Below, one piece after another: positions 1-8,339 of a DNA stretch of 64,000 bases; position 1 is the first letter of the stretch, and each line of letters begins with the position of its first letter. Source of the stretch: Acidimicrobiales bacterium (GTDB taxonomy: Bacteria; Actinomycetota; Acidimicrobiia; Acidimicrobiales; Aldehydirespiratoraceae); contig JAJCXY010000126.1 in NCBI GenBank assembly GCA_029263215.1, forward strand, positions 1-64,000, in the 5' to 3' direction. Below the pieces are notes generated by a model that saw only the letters and a list, made by a program, of their open reading frames with translations, was not told where the DNA came from and ran no database searches. The position numbers and the translations under genes are program-made.

Positions 1-863
1 ATATCGCGGCGGCGCTCGATCTGGACACCCCCACCGACGACCCCGGCCAGGACCGGATCGGCTCCGACGAGACCGCAGCGGCGTTCGTCCTCGCCCTCGA
101 CGCGATCAACTTCGGCAGTGGCTACTTTCCGCATCTCCAGAAACGCCCGGGCATGTCCGGCTATCACACGATCGCCAACAGCCTCCGTGATCTCGTGGCC
201 GACACCGGGCGGCTCACCGCCGAGCGACTCGGGGCCTGGACGGTCGACGATGCGGCCGCCACGTTCGGACAGGTGCTCGACGGCGGTCCCGCCCACGAAC
301 TGATGAAGCTCTTCACCGACGCGTGGCACGACCTCGCCGCGTTCGTCGACCGGGTCGGCGCCGGGTCGTTCGTCGACACGGTTGCGGCCGCGGATCGGAG
401 TGGGGCCCGCCTCGTCGAGATGCTGGCCGAGATGCCGTTCTTTCGCGACGTCCATCACCACCCCGAGGCGGGCGAGGTCCCGCTCTACAAGCGGGCCCAG
501 ATCACCGTGCAGGACCTGTCCGTGGCGTTCGCCCGCCGGGGCCCCGGCCAGTTCGTCGACCGGTCTGAACTCACGATGTTCGCCGACAACCTCGTTCCCC
601 ACGTGCTCCGCGTCGAGGGGGTCCTGCGGTTCTCCGACGAGCTCGTCGCCCGCATCGAGCGCGAGGAGGACATTCCGGTCGGCTCACCCGAGGAGGTCGA
701 GATCCGGGCCTGCGGGCTCCACGCGGTGGAGTTGCTCCACGCCGCGCAGGTCGGAAACGGCGATCTCACCGTGGGCGATCTCGACAACGTGCTCTGGAAT
801 CTGGGGGCACTGCCCCGGTACAAAGCGGTTCTCCGTCACCGTTCCCGCTGCGTCTTCTACTGA
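1..863 (+). CDS. Queuosine salvage protein (DUF2419/Q_salvage), 5' end outside the window
   Basis: The frame is open from base 3, so the start lies upstream; 286 residues are visible. The family releases queuine base from queuosine nucleoside or nucleotide so that it can be put back into tRNA. Family-like blocks are DAINFGSGYFPHL and GYHTIA near the visible N-terminus, EEVEIRACGLHAVELL near residue 230, and a C-terminal DNVLWNLG followed by a basic HRSRCVFY ending. The visible part is most of the usual length of roughly 300-350 residues. It is separated from the next operon by about 180 bases. The family assignment rests on remembered motifs; the catalytic aspartate was not verified individually. 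Confidence 0.68.
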   Translation, partial: IAAALDLDTPTDDPGQDRIGSDETAAAFVLALDAINFGSGYFPHLQKRPGMSGYHTIANSLRDLVADTGRLTAERLGAWTVDDAAATFGQVLDGGPAHELMKLFTDAWHDLAAFVDRVGAGSFVDTVAAADRSGARLVEMLAEMPFFRDVHHHPEAGEVPLYKRAQITVQDLSVAFARRGPGQFVDRSELTMFADNLVPHVLRVEGVLRFSDELVARIEREEDIPVGSPEEVEIRACGLHAVELLHAAQVGNGDLTVGDLDNVLWNLGALPRYKAVLRHRSRCVFY

Positions 864-922
864 ACGCCGTTTGCCAACGGACACCCCTCGCGAGGGCACA
901 AGGTCCCGAAACTGAAGATCGT

Positions 923-945
923 GGGCGCCGGGGAGCGCGGCGCCC
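923..945 (+). other. GC-rich hairpin after the queuosine salvage gene
   Basis: An 8-bp perfect inverted repeat (GGGCGCCG / CGGCGCCC) with a 7-base loop lies between the salvage gene and the BMP lipoprotein. No T tract follows, so it is not a clear intrinsic terminator; it could be an mRNA 3'-end structure or a leader element of the transporter operon. Confidence 0.3.
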
Positions 946-1047
946 AAACCGACGGGGTACGGTTCTCCAACCAACGACCCGGGCTACCTGCGCGTGCTCG
1001 GATCGTGCATCAATCACCCACCGCCCCCGGGCGGTACTGGAGGGACA

Positions 1048-2211
1048 ATGCGCAAGCGACTGCTACTTCTGCTCGGCATCCTGATGGCGTTCGCGCTGAT
1101 CGCCGCCTCGTGTGGCGACGACAGCACGACCGAGCCGACGACCTCGGAACCCGAGACCACCGAGCCCGAGACCTCCGACCCCGTCGTGACCGAGCCACCG
1201 GGCACCACCGAGACCATGGGCACCGAGCCGATGGCGGAGCATGGCGTTGGCCTCGTCTTCGACATCGGCGGTGAGGGCGACCAGTCGTTCAACGACTCCG
1301 CCGCAGCAGGCCTGGCTCGCGCCGAGGCCGAGCTCGGTGTGGCCACCTCCAAGGTGTCCCCCAACGACGACGGCTCCAACCGTGCTGAGCTGCTCCAGCT
1401 CCAGTCCGATGCCAGCGACATCGTCATTGCCGTTGGCTTCCTGTTCGAGGCTGATGCTGCCGCCGTTGGCACCGCCAATGCGGCCACCAACTTCGGTGTG
1501 ATCGACTCCTCGATGCTCGACTTCTCCGGTGATGCCCCGGCGCCCTACGCCGACAACATCGCTGGTCTGGTCTTCTCCGAAGAACAGGGATCATTCCTCG
1601 TGGGCGCCGCGGCGGCGCTCAAGAGCGAGACCGGCAAGGTCGGCTTCATCGGCGGTGTTTGCTGCTTCGGCCTGATCGAGAAGTTCGAGGCCGGCTTCAT
1701 CGCCGGCGCGAAGGCTGTCAACCCCGATATCGAGATCGTGTCGGAGTACATCACCGAGTTCCCGAACTTCGATGGCTTCAACGACCCGGCCTCCGGTCGT
1801 GAGACCGCACTGGCGATCTTCGACTCCGGCGCCGACGTGATCTACCACGCAGCCGGCGGTACCGGCACGGGCATGTTCGAAGCCGCAAAGCTGGTCAGCG
1901 AAGACACCGGTTCGAAGGTGTGGGGCATCGGAGTCGACTCCGATCAGTACAACACCGTCGGGGCCGAACTCCAGGAATACGTGCTCACCTCGATGCTCAA
2001 GCGTGTCGACACTGCAGTGTTCGAGATCATCAATGCCCACATCGACGGCACCTTCGGGTCCGGCGAGCAGCGCTACGACCTCTCGGTTGATGGTGTCGGC
2101 TACTCCACCAGTGGTGGATTCGTCGACGACATCGTCGACACTCTCGAGGACTTCAAGGCTCAGATCATTGCGGGCGACATCGTCGTGCCCACTGATCCGG
2201 CCGAGGCGTGA
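1048..2211 (+). CDS. BMP-family (PnrA-like) nucleoside-binding lipoprotein of an ABC importer
   Basis: Extracytoplasmic binding protein of the basic membrane protein/PnrA family, which captures purine nucleosides for an ABC importer. The chosen ATG has GGAGGG just upstream and gives a textbook lipoprotein signal: MRKR, a hydrophobic core, and a lipobox ending AAS-C at Cys22. After the cysteine comes a Thr/Glu/Pro-rich linker to about residue 65, then the periplasmic-binding fold starting GVGLVFDIGGEGDQSFND, the typical BMP opening. An in-frame start 54 bases upstream would bury the signal peptide and is rejected. The ATPase and permease genes follow in order, separated by a terminator-like hairpin. 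The nucleoside specificity is inferred from the family and from the nearby adenosine deaminase. Confidence 0.9.
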   Translation: MRKRLLLLLGILMAFALIAASCGDDSTTEPTTSEPETTEPETSDPVVTEPPGTTETMGTEPMAEHGVGLVFDIGGEGDQSFNDSAAAGLARAEAELGVATSKVSPNDDGSNRAELLQLQSDASDIVIAVGFLFEADAAAVGTANAATNFGVIDSSMLDFSGDAPAPYADNIAGLVFSEEQGSFLVGAAAALKSETGKVGFIGGVCCFGLIEKFEAGFIAGAKAVNPDIEIVSEYITEFPNFDGFNDPASGRETALAIFDSGADVIYHAAGGTGTGMFEAAKLVSEDTGSKVWGIGVDSDQYNTVGAELQEYVLTSMLKRVDTAVFEIINAHIDGTFGSGEQRYDLSVDGVGYSTSGGFVDDIVDTLEDFKAQIIAGDIVVPTDPAEA

Positions 2212-2243
2212 TCCGATAAATACGCCGTCCAACGTGACGTAGC

Positions 2244-2284
2244 GACGGGGCCGGGATACATTCCCGGCCCCGTCTTCGTTTTGT
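2244..2284 (+). terminator. Strong hairpin with T-rich tail between binding protein and ATPase
   Basis: A perfect 13-bp stem (GACGGGGCCGGGA / TCCCGGCCCCGTC) with loop TACAT is followed at once by TTCGTTTTGT. It looks like an intrinsic terminator, but it sits inside the transporter operon, between the lipoprotein gene and the ATPase. Partial termination or 3'-end protection here would make the binding protein more abundant than the membrane complex. Confidence 0.75.
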
Positions 2285-2305
2285 CGGCCACAGGAGGATC
2301 ACAAG

Positions 2306-3859
2306 ATGGCGCTGGCCATTGAGCTGTCAGGGATCACCAAGAGATTCCCCGGAGTCATCGCCAACGACAACGTGAACCTCGCGGTCGAGAAGGGCGAGAT
2401 TCACGCTATCTGTGGCGAGAACGGCGCGGGTAAGTCCACCCTCATGAAGATCCTCTACGGCATGCAACCCGCCGACGAAGGCGTGATGCGGGTGGGTGGC
2501 GAGGAAGTCGCCTTCAGTTCACCGAGCGAGGCGATCGATGCGGGCATCGGCATGGTGCATCAGCACTTCATGCTCGCCGGCCACCTGACCGTGCTCGAGA
2601 ATGTGATCCTCGGGGCGGAGCCGGTGAAAAGCGGCGACCGGATCGACTTCGCCGAAGCCAAGACCCACCTGGCCGAGGTGGGTGAGGCCTATGGACTCAC
2701 CATCGACCCCGACGACCTCGTCGACTCACTCGAGGTCGGCGAACGCCAGCGGGTGGAGATCATCAAGGTCCTCTACCGCGGTGCGCAGATCCTCATTCTC
2801 GATGAACCCACCGCGGTGCTGGTGCCCCACGAGGTCGACGAACTGTTCCGCAACATGCGTGAACTCAAGGCGAGCGGGGCCACCATTCTCTTCATCGACC
2901 ACAAGCTCGAAGAAGTGCTCGAGATCGCCGACACCATCACCGTGCTGCGTCAGGGTCGCACCGTCACCACCGTGAAGCCCGAAGATGTCTCCATCGGCGA
3001 TCTGGCCGAGTTGATGGTCGGCTCCGAGCTCCCCACGCCAGAGACCACCGAGTCCACCGTCACCTCCGATCTCGCCCTCGAAATCGATGGACTCACCATC
3101 CTCGACGAGGACGACCGGCCCTCGGTCGACGATGTGTCGATCCGGATCCACCGCGGCGAGGTGGTGGGTGTGGCCGGTGTCGAGGGCAACGGTCAGACCG
3201 AGTTGGTCAACGCCATCCTCGGCACCCAACACGCCACAGCCGGCTCGATCACCCTGCTGGGCGAAGACATCACCCACAGCTCGGTGCGCCACCGCCGTGA
3301 ATCCGGCGTCGGCTATGTACCCCAGGACCGCCATCACGAGGGCCTCCTGCTGTCGGCACCCCTTTGGGAGAACGCGGCCCTCGGCCACCAGACCAAGGCC
3401 CCTTTCGCCAACGGACCCTGGTTCGACCGAGACGCCTCACGCGCCCGCACCGAGGAGATCCGCGAGACCTTCGACGTCCGCACGCCAGATATCGATGTGG
3501 CCGCCCACGCCTTGTCGGGCGGCAATCAACAGAAACTGATCATCGGTCGCGAGATGGCCGCTGAGCCCGAGGTGCTCCTTGCCGCCCATCCAACCAGGGG
3601 CATCGACGTCGGAGCCCAGGCTGCGGTCTGGGATCAGATCCGCCAGGCCCGGGCGGCAGGTATGGCCACCCTCTTGATCTCGGCAGATCTCGACGAGCTG
3701 ATCGGCCTCTCCGACACGATCGTGGTGATGTACAAGGGCCAACTCGTCGCCACCGTCGACCCGGCCGAGATCACCCCCAGGGATCTCGGGAGTTACATGA
3801 CCGGCGCGCTGCAGCAAGACAACGAAGCCGGCACCTCCGGCGAAGGAGCATCGTCATGA
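2306..3859 (+). CDS. Nucleoside/sugar-type ABC transporter ATPase with two nucleotide-binding domains
   Basis: Energises the importer. It is a 517-residue tandem ATPase of the carbohydrate/nucleoside (RbsA/NupA-like) class. The first domain has Walker A GENGAGKST at residues 37-45, an LEVGERQRVE signature and Walker B LILDEPTA. The second has the degenerate Walker A typical of the class (GVEGNGQTEL) and an intact signature LSGGNQQK. Its Walker B region is weakened (LLAAHPTRG), which is usual in these proteins. AGGAGG lies upstream of the ATG. The stop overlaps the first permease by four bases (ATGA), so they are probably translationally coupled. Confidence 0.93.
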   Translation: MALAIELSGITKRFPGVIANDNVNLAVEKGEIHAICGENGAGKSTLMKILYGMQPADEGVMRVGGEEVAFSSPSEAIDAGIGMVHQHFMLAGHLTVLENVILGAEPVKSGDRIDFAEAKTHLAEVGEAYGLTIDPDDLVDSLEVGERQRVEIIKVLYRGAQILILDEPTAVLVPHEVDELFRNMRELKASGATILFIDHKLEEVLEIADTITVLRQGRTVTTVKPEDVSIGDLAELMVGSELPTPETTESTVTSDLALEIDGLTILDEDDRPSVDDVSIRIHRGEVVGVAGVEGNGQTELVNAILGTQHATAGSITLLGEDITHSSVRHRRESGVGYVPQDRHHEGLLLSAPLWENAALGHQTKAPFANGPWFDRDASRARTEEIRETFDVRTPDIDVAAHALSGGNQQKLIIGREMAAEPEVLLAAHPTRGIDVGAQAAVWDQIRQARAAGMATLLISADLDELIGLSDTIVVMYKGQLVATVDPAEITPRDLGSYMTGALQQDNEAGTSGEGASS

Positions 3860-4965
3860 CCGATTCACGCGGCCGGCGCCTCCTGATGGCTGCTGCCGCA
3901 CCGGTTGGTGCGGTCCTGTTCTCTGTCCTGGCCTCGGCCTTGATCCTGATGATCGCGGGCAGCAACCCGATCACCGCCTACGGCGACATGCTCAAGCACG
4001 CGAGCAAGCTCGAGGTACAGGTTTCGATGCTCAACCGGGCCACCCCCCTCTACATCTCGGGGGTCGCAGCCGCGATCGGGTTCAAGATGAATCTGTTCAA
4101 CATCGGTGTCGAGGGCCAGTATCGGATGGCGGCGATATTCGCCGCCTACGTCGGTGGTGCTATCGCCCTGCCGGGAATCCTTCACATCCTGCTGATCCTC
4201 ATGGTGGCCATGATCGTCGGCTCCGTCTGGGCCGGTATCGCCGGAATTCTCTACACCCAGCGGGGCGTCAACGAGGTGATCGCCACGATCATGCTCAACG
4301 GCATAGCGCTTGGCCTGATTGCCTGGCTGGTTCGTCGCTGGCAGGCGCCCGGTGAGATCGCCGTCGTCGGCGTGGGCACCGAGCCCATCGAGAGTTCGGG
4401 CATCATCCCCGACCTCAACTTCTTGCCCGAACTCATCCGCGACCTGAGGGCCACCGAAGAGCTCACCGGCGTACTCCTTGTGGCGATCGTGGTGGGCATC
4501 GTCTACCACGTGCTGCTCAACCGGACGACCTTCGGCTTCGATCTGAGAGCAAGCGGCCTTAACCCCTTGGCCGCCCGCGCCGGCGGCGTACCCCCCAAGC
4601 GAATGGTGCTGATCGCCATGCTGATGTCGGGAGCGGTAGGCGGACTCGTGGGTATGGCCGAGATCATGGACAAGGGCCGCTACAACCCCAACTTCGTCGG
4701 CTTTCTCGGTTTCAACGGCATAGCAGTGGCCCTGCTCGGCCGCAATCATCCCGGCGGCATCGCCATCGGCGCCCTGCTGTGGGCCTTCCTCGATGCATCG
4801 TCGGACATTCTCCAGACCACCCAAACCGCTCCAAAGGAGATCGTCGACATCATGAGGGGCGTAATCCTGCTCACCGTGGTGATCGGCTACGAGGTGGTGC
4901 GCCGAATACGCGAACGTGACGAAGCCGCCCGAGCGGCGGCCCGGTTGGCGGAGGTGTCGTCATGA
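3856..4965 (+). CDS. Nucleoside ABC transporter permease, first subunit
   Basis: Multi-spanning permease of the BPD_transp_2 family, 369 residues, forming the membrane channel with the next gene. Hydrophobic helices run through the protein, starting at about residues 10-33. The segment GFKMNLFNIGVEGQYRMAA, followed by a loop with QRGVNEVIATIMLNGIA, is the conserved core of BMP-linked permeases. A basic C-terminal tail (RRIRERDEAARAAARLAE) ends the protein. It overlaps its neighbours by four bases on each side. Confidence 0.9.
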   Translation: MTDSRGRRLLMAAAAPVGAVLFSVLASALILMIAGSNPITAYGDMLKHASKLEVQVSMLNRATPLYISGVAAAIGFKMNLFNIGVEGQYRMAAIFAAYVGGAIALPGILHILLILMVAMIVGSVWAGIAGILYTQRGVNEVIATIMLNGIALGLIAWLVRRWQAPGEIAVVGVGTEPIESSGIIPDLNFLPELIRDLRATEELTGVLLVAIVVGIVYHVLLNRTTFGFDLRASGLNPLAARAGGVPPKRMVLIAMLMSGAVGGLVGMAEIMDKGRYNPNFVGFLGFNGIAVALLGRNHPGGIAIGALLWAFLDASSDILQTTQTAPKEIVDIMRGVILLTVVIGYEVVRRIRERDEAARAAARLAEVSS

Positions 4966-6236
4966 CCTCCATCACTCTGGCCAAGAACGTGAAATCTCTG
5001 CCCGCTTGGGCCCAGTGGATGATCTACGCCGCCGTCGGCGTGCTGGTGCTCTCGATAGTGGAGGAGATAGCCGACACCGATGGCCTCACCAGCGCCACCA
5101 CCTCAGGCGCCATGTTGCGTTGGACCGTGCCCATCTTGTTGGCCGGACTGGGTGGCCTGTTCTCAGAGCGTGCGGGAGTCGTGAACATAGGCCTTGAGGG
5201 CATGCTGGTCCTCGGCATGTGGTTCGGCGCCTGGGGCACGATCAATTACGGACCCTGGGCCGGTCTTCTGATCGGCATCATCGGCGGCGCACTCGGTGGT
5301 CTGGTTCACGCCATTGCCACTGTCACCTTCGGCGTCGATCACATCATCTCCGGCGTGGCCATCCTCATCGCCGCTCCCGGCATCGCCCGGTTCTTGTCGT
5401 TCGAGATCTTCACCAACTACGACGGCGGGTCGATAACCCAGTCGCCCAGGGTCGAAGGCGTCGGCAAGTTCACCATGCCCTTCCTGTCGGGAGGAAACAT
5501 CGGGGGCTGGGAGTCACCCGACATACTCGGCTGGTTCCGCGACCAGGACATCCCCTTCATCTCCGATCTGGCCGACGTGAGCCTGGGCCTCACATCCAAT
5601 CTGAGTCTGATGACGATGATCGCCTACGCGTTCGTACCGATCAGCGCGTGGGTGCTGTGGCGCACGCGCTTCGGCCTCCGCCTCCGGATATGTGGCGAGA
5701 ACCCGCAAGCCGGCGAATCTCAGGGCATCAACATCTATCGCTACAAGTACATCGGAGTGGTGCTCAGCGGTGCGTTGTCCGGCTTCGGTGGAGCCTTCAT
5801 CGCGTCGCCTGAGCTCAACGGCATCTACCTCGAGGGTTCCACCCTCAACCGGGGCTTCATCGGACTTGCCGCTCTGATAATCGGAAACTGGAGGCCTGGC
5901 GGGGTGCTCGCGGGTGCCTTGTTGTTCGGTTATCCGCTGGCCTTGGGCAAGCGAGACCTCGACGGATCCGCCACCCATTCACTGCTTCTGGTGATCGTGT
6001 TGGTACTCGTGTTGCTGGCAGTGTGGGCCTGGCGCCGCGACAACACGGTCGATGCCATCCTCGCGGGTGGGATCGCCTCTCTGAGCTTCTTCTGGTACGT
6101 CGCCGCCAACTCGGTGCCTGACTGGTGGGTCGACATCCAGCCCTTCGTGATCGTGTTGCTGGTGCTCGTGTTCTTCAGCCAGCGACTCCGAATGCCGGCC
6201 GCCGACGGACAGCCCTACCGCAAGGGCGAGTCCTAG
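4962..6236 (+). CDS. Nucleoside ABC transporter permease, second subunit
   Basis: Second BPD_transp_2-type permease, 424 residues. It carries the family core LFSERAGVVNIGLEGMLVLG and later RICGENPQAGESQGINIYRYKY, where the EAA-like coupling loop falls. It is longer than the usual 300-330 residues because of an insertion around residues 145-195 and two extra C-terminal hydrophobic helices at about 345-405. The start overlaps the preceding stop by four bases, completing a binding protein-ATPase-permease-permease set. No separate promoter is visible. Confidence 0.9.
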   Translation: MTSITLAKNVKSLPAWAQWMIYAAVGVLVLSIVEEIADTDGLTSATTSGAMLRWTVPILLAGLGGLFSERAGVVNIGLEGMLVLGMWFGAWGTINYGPWAGLLIGIIGGALGGLVHAIATVTFGVDHIISGVAILIAAPGIARFLSFEIFTNYDGGSITQSPRVEGVGKFTMPFLSGGNIGGWESPDILGWFRDQDIPFISDLADVSLGLTSNLSLMTMIAYAFVPISAWVLWRTRFGLRLRICGENPQAGESQGINIYRYKYIGVVLSGALSGFGGAFIASPELNGIYLEGSTLNRGFIGLAALIIGNWRPGGVLAGALLFGYPLALGKRDLDGSATHSLLLVIVLVLVLLAVWAWRRDNTVDAILAGGIASLSFFWYVAANSVPDWWVDIQPFVIVLLVLVFFSQRLRMPAADGQPYRKGES

Positions 6237-6245
6237 GCCCTCGGG

Positions 6246-7094
6246 ATGCTCAGCCAACAACAGCTATCCGACTGGCACCGCGACGGCTTCCTTGTGCTGC
6301 CCGGATTCGTGCCCGCAGCGCAGTGCGAGATGCTCAAGGCCCACGTCCAGGAGCTTCTGTCGAGCGTTGATCCTCATGCCGACGGCTCCGCGACGGTGTT
6401 TTCCACCACCGATCAGGCCCACGCCCAAGACGACTGGTTCCTAGCTTCAGGCGACACGATCCGCTGGTTCTTCGAGGACGGTGCCTTCTCCGACGGCCAA
6501 CTCACGCGGCCTCTTCCGCTCGCGGTCAACAAGCTCGGCCATGCCATGCACGACCTCGATCCCGTGTTCGACTCGTTCTCGCGCACCGAGGAGTTGGCCG
6601 AGGTGGCAGGCGATGTCGGCTTCATCGATCCGAAATTGCTCCAATCGATGTACATCTTCAAGCAACCGGGCATCGGCGGCGAAGTGATCTGCCACTGCGA
6701 CCACACCTTCTTGTGGACCGAGCCCCAGTCGGTGGTGGGGTTTTGGGTGGCCATCGAAGACGCCACGGTCGACAACGGCTGCCTGTGGGCGATACCCGGA
6801 GGGCATCACACGCCGGCCAAGTCGCGGTTCCGGCTCGAGCCCGGTGGCACGGGTACCACCAACGACATCTTCGACGACACCCCGTATCCGGTCGACGATC
6901 TTGTTCCCCTCGAAGCCGAGGCAGGCACCCTGGTGTTGCTCCACGGCACCCTCCCCCACTGGAGCGGCCCCAACACGAGCGAGATGAGTCGCCACGCCTA
7001 CACCCTGCACGTGATCGAAGGCGAGGCGGAGTATCTCCCCGACAACTGGCTCCGGCGCGACGCCCAACTTCCTCTGAGGGGTTTCGCTCTCTAA
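6246..7094 (+). CDS. Phytanoyl-CoA dioxygenase (PhyH/PHYHD1-like) family protein
   Basis: Putative Fe(II)/2-oxoglutarate oxygenase, 282 residues. The metal triad is readable: H150-C151-D152 supplies the HxD pair and H238 (in PHWSGPN) the distal histidine. R249 in MSRHAYT probably binds 2-oxoglutarate. The ending resembles PHYHD1-type enzymes rather than halogenases, because the HxD carboxylate is present. It starts ten bases after the transporter operon and could be co-transcribed. The substrate is unknown. Confidence 0.82.
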   Translation: MLSQQQLSDWHRDGFLVLPGFVPAAQCEMLKAHVQELLSSVDPHADGSATVFSTTDQAHAQDDWFLASGDTIRWFFEDGAFSDGQLTRPLPLAVNKLGHAMHDLDPVFDSFSRTEELAEVAGDVGFIDPKLLQSMYIFKQPGIGGEVICHCDHTFLWTEPQSVVGFWVAIEDATVDNGCLWAIPGGHHTPAKSRFRLEPGGTGTTNDIFDDTPYPVDDLVPLEAEAGTLVLLHGTLPHWSGPNTSEMSRHAYTLHVIEGEAEYLPDNWLRRDAQLPLRGFAL

Positions 7095-7114
7095 GGGCCC
7101 TTGAGGGGCGCCGG

Positions 7115-8293
7115 CTACGACGCTGTTGCCGACTCGACGATCGAGGGCCTGAAGATCACCGCCGCCGCCGAAGCGGCGAGCACGCCGGCCCCGATCCAGA
7201 CCGGACCCCAGGTGTCGAAAGTGTCGACGACCCAGCCCGTTATGGGACTCGAGACGGTGAGCCCGGCGAGGAAGCCCGCCATGATGATCCCCGACCCTCT
7301 CCCGGCCTGGGCCAAGGGCACCTTCATGATCACCGCCAGATGGATGACCGCATTCCACGCGGTGTGGCCGATCGCATAGAGCACCGCGATGGGCCAGATC
7401 AACCAGGACCCGATCGTGGTGGCGGAAGTGAGCAGGGCACACGTGACCACCCCGAGAATCGAGAGTTGAAGTAGGAGCCGCTCAGGTGTGGTCCATCGCT
7501 CCGCGGCACGCGCCGCGGCGATTCGAGCAACCATCCCGACAGCTCCCGAGAGCGCCACCACCGCCCCCGCCTCCTCCAGGCTCAGACCGAGAGCTTCCTC
7601 GGAGAAGAGGGCCAGGAAACGGCCGATCGCACCACCCGAGGTGCCCATGAGGAGGGCGAAGAAGGCGAGACGCCAGATGATCGGAGGCAAATCTTCCGAC
7701 ACCTCAACGCCTACCACCGCCGCCTCTGGCCGCGAGCCGTGGCCACGAAGCAGGGCGGCACTGACCGGCATCAGCGCAAAGAACAAGATCGAGAAGAAGA
7801 GGGCCGCTCCCTGCCAGTCGTAGGCCCCCTCCAACCAGGGCAGGCTTGCTCCGGCCAGGACTATCGCCAGGGTGACGCCACTCTGCTTGATCCCGGTGAT
7901 CGTGCCCCGCCGGCCCGGCGCCATGGTGTCGGCGATGAGGGCATTGGTGGCGGGGTTCCCCCATCCCTGGGGGACACCGGAGATAACCGCCGACACCATC
8001 AACATCCACACGCCATTCGATGCCGCCATCATGAGCATGCCCACTGAGCCGAACGCCATCACACTCAGGACCGCTCGGCGGGGCCCGATCCGGTCGGTCA
8101 GGCGCCCGGAGAACGGCGCAGTGAGGGCGCCGACACCGGTATTGACCGCGCCGATGATGCCTACAGAGGTGCGGCTGATGCCCAAATCATCGATCATCGA
8201 CGAGGCAAGCACGCCGAGAGCGAAGATCTGAAACGTGGAGGCCACCATGACAGCGATGAGGACCGCCGAGAGTGAAACCTGACGGGCGCGCAT
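7115..8293 (-). CDS. Major facilitator superfamily transporter
   Basis: A 392-residue, 12-helix MFS protein. The loop after helix 2 reads GRLTDRIGPRR, the MFS motif A. Helix 4-5 contains GVPQGWGNPATNALIAD, and a charged central loop near residues 185-205 separates the two halves. No family more specific than MFS can be supported. It is convergent with the PhyH gene and divergent from adenosine deaminase. Its start codon lies only six bases after a TAGCGT hexamer with no Shine-Dalgarno, suggesting a leaderless mRNA. Confidence 0.88.
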   Translation of the reverse strand: MRARQVSLSAVLIAVMVASTFQIFALGVLASSMIDDLGISRTSVGIIGAVNTGVGALTAPFSGRLTDRIGPRRAVLSVMAFGSVGMLMMAASNGVWMLMVSAVISGVPQGWGNPATNALIADTMAPGRRGTITGIKQSGVTLAIVLAGASLPWLEGAYDWQGAALFFSILFFALMPVSAALLRGHGSRPEAAVVGVEVSEDLPPIIWRLAFFALLMGTSGGAIGRFLALFSEEALGLSLEEAGAVVALSGAVGMVARIAAARAAERWTTPERLLLQLSILGVVTCALLTSATTIGSWLIWPIAVLYAIGHTAWNAVIHLAVIMKVPLAQAGRGSGIIMAGFLAGLTVSSPITGWVVDTFDTWGPVWIGAGVLAASAAAVIFRPSIVESATAS

Positions 8294-8299
8294 TGACGG

Positions 8300-8305
8300 A
8301 CGCTA
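8300..8305 (-). promoter_or_regulatory. Leaderless-type -10 (TAGCGT) of the MFS gene
   Basis: TAGCGT read on the minus strand, six bases before the ATG at 8293. The intervening CCGTCA contains no ribosome binding site. Confidence 0.55.
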
Positions 8306-8328
8306 CCGGTTGGCAGGAGGCATCGCGA

Positions 8329-8334
8329 TACCCT
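8329..8334 (+). promoter_or_regulatory. Leaderless-type -10 (TACCCT) of adenosine deaminase
   Basis: TACCCT lies five bases before the ATG at 8340. An AGGAGG at 8315-8320 is 19 bases from the ATG, too far to act as its Shine-Dalgarno. Confidence 0.5.
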
Positions 8335-8339
8335 GCATT

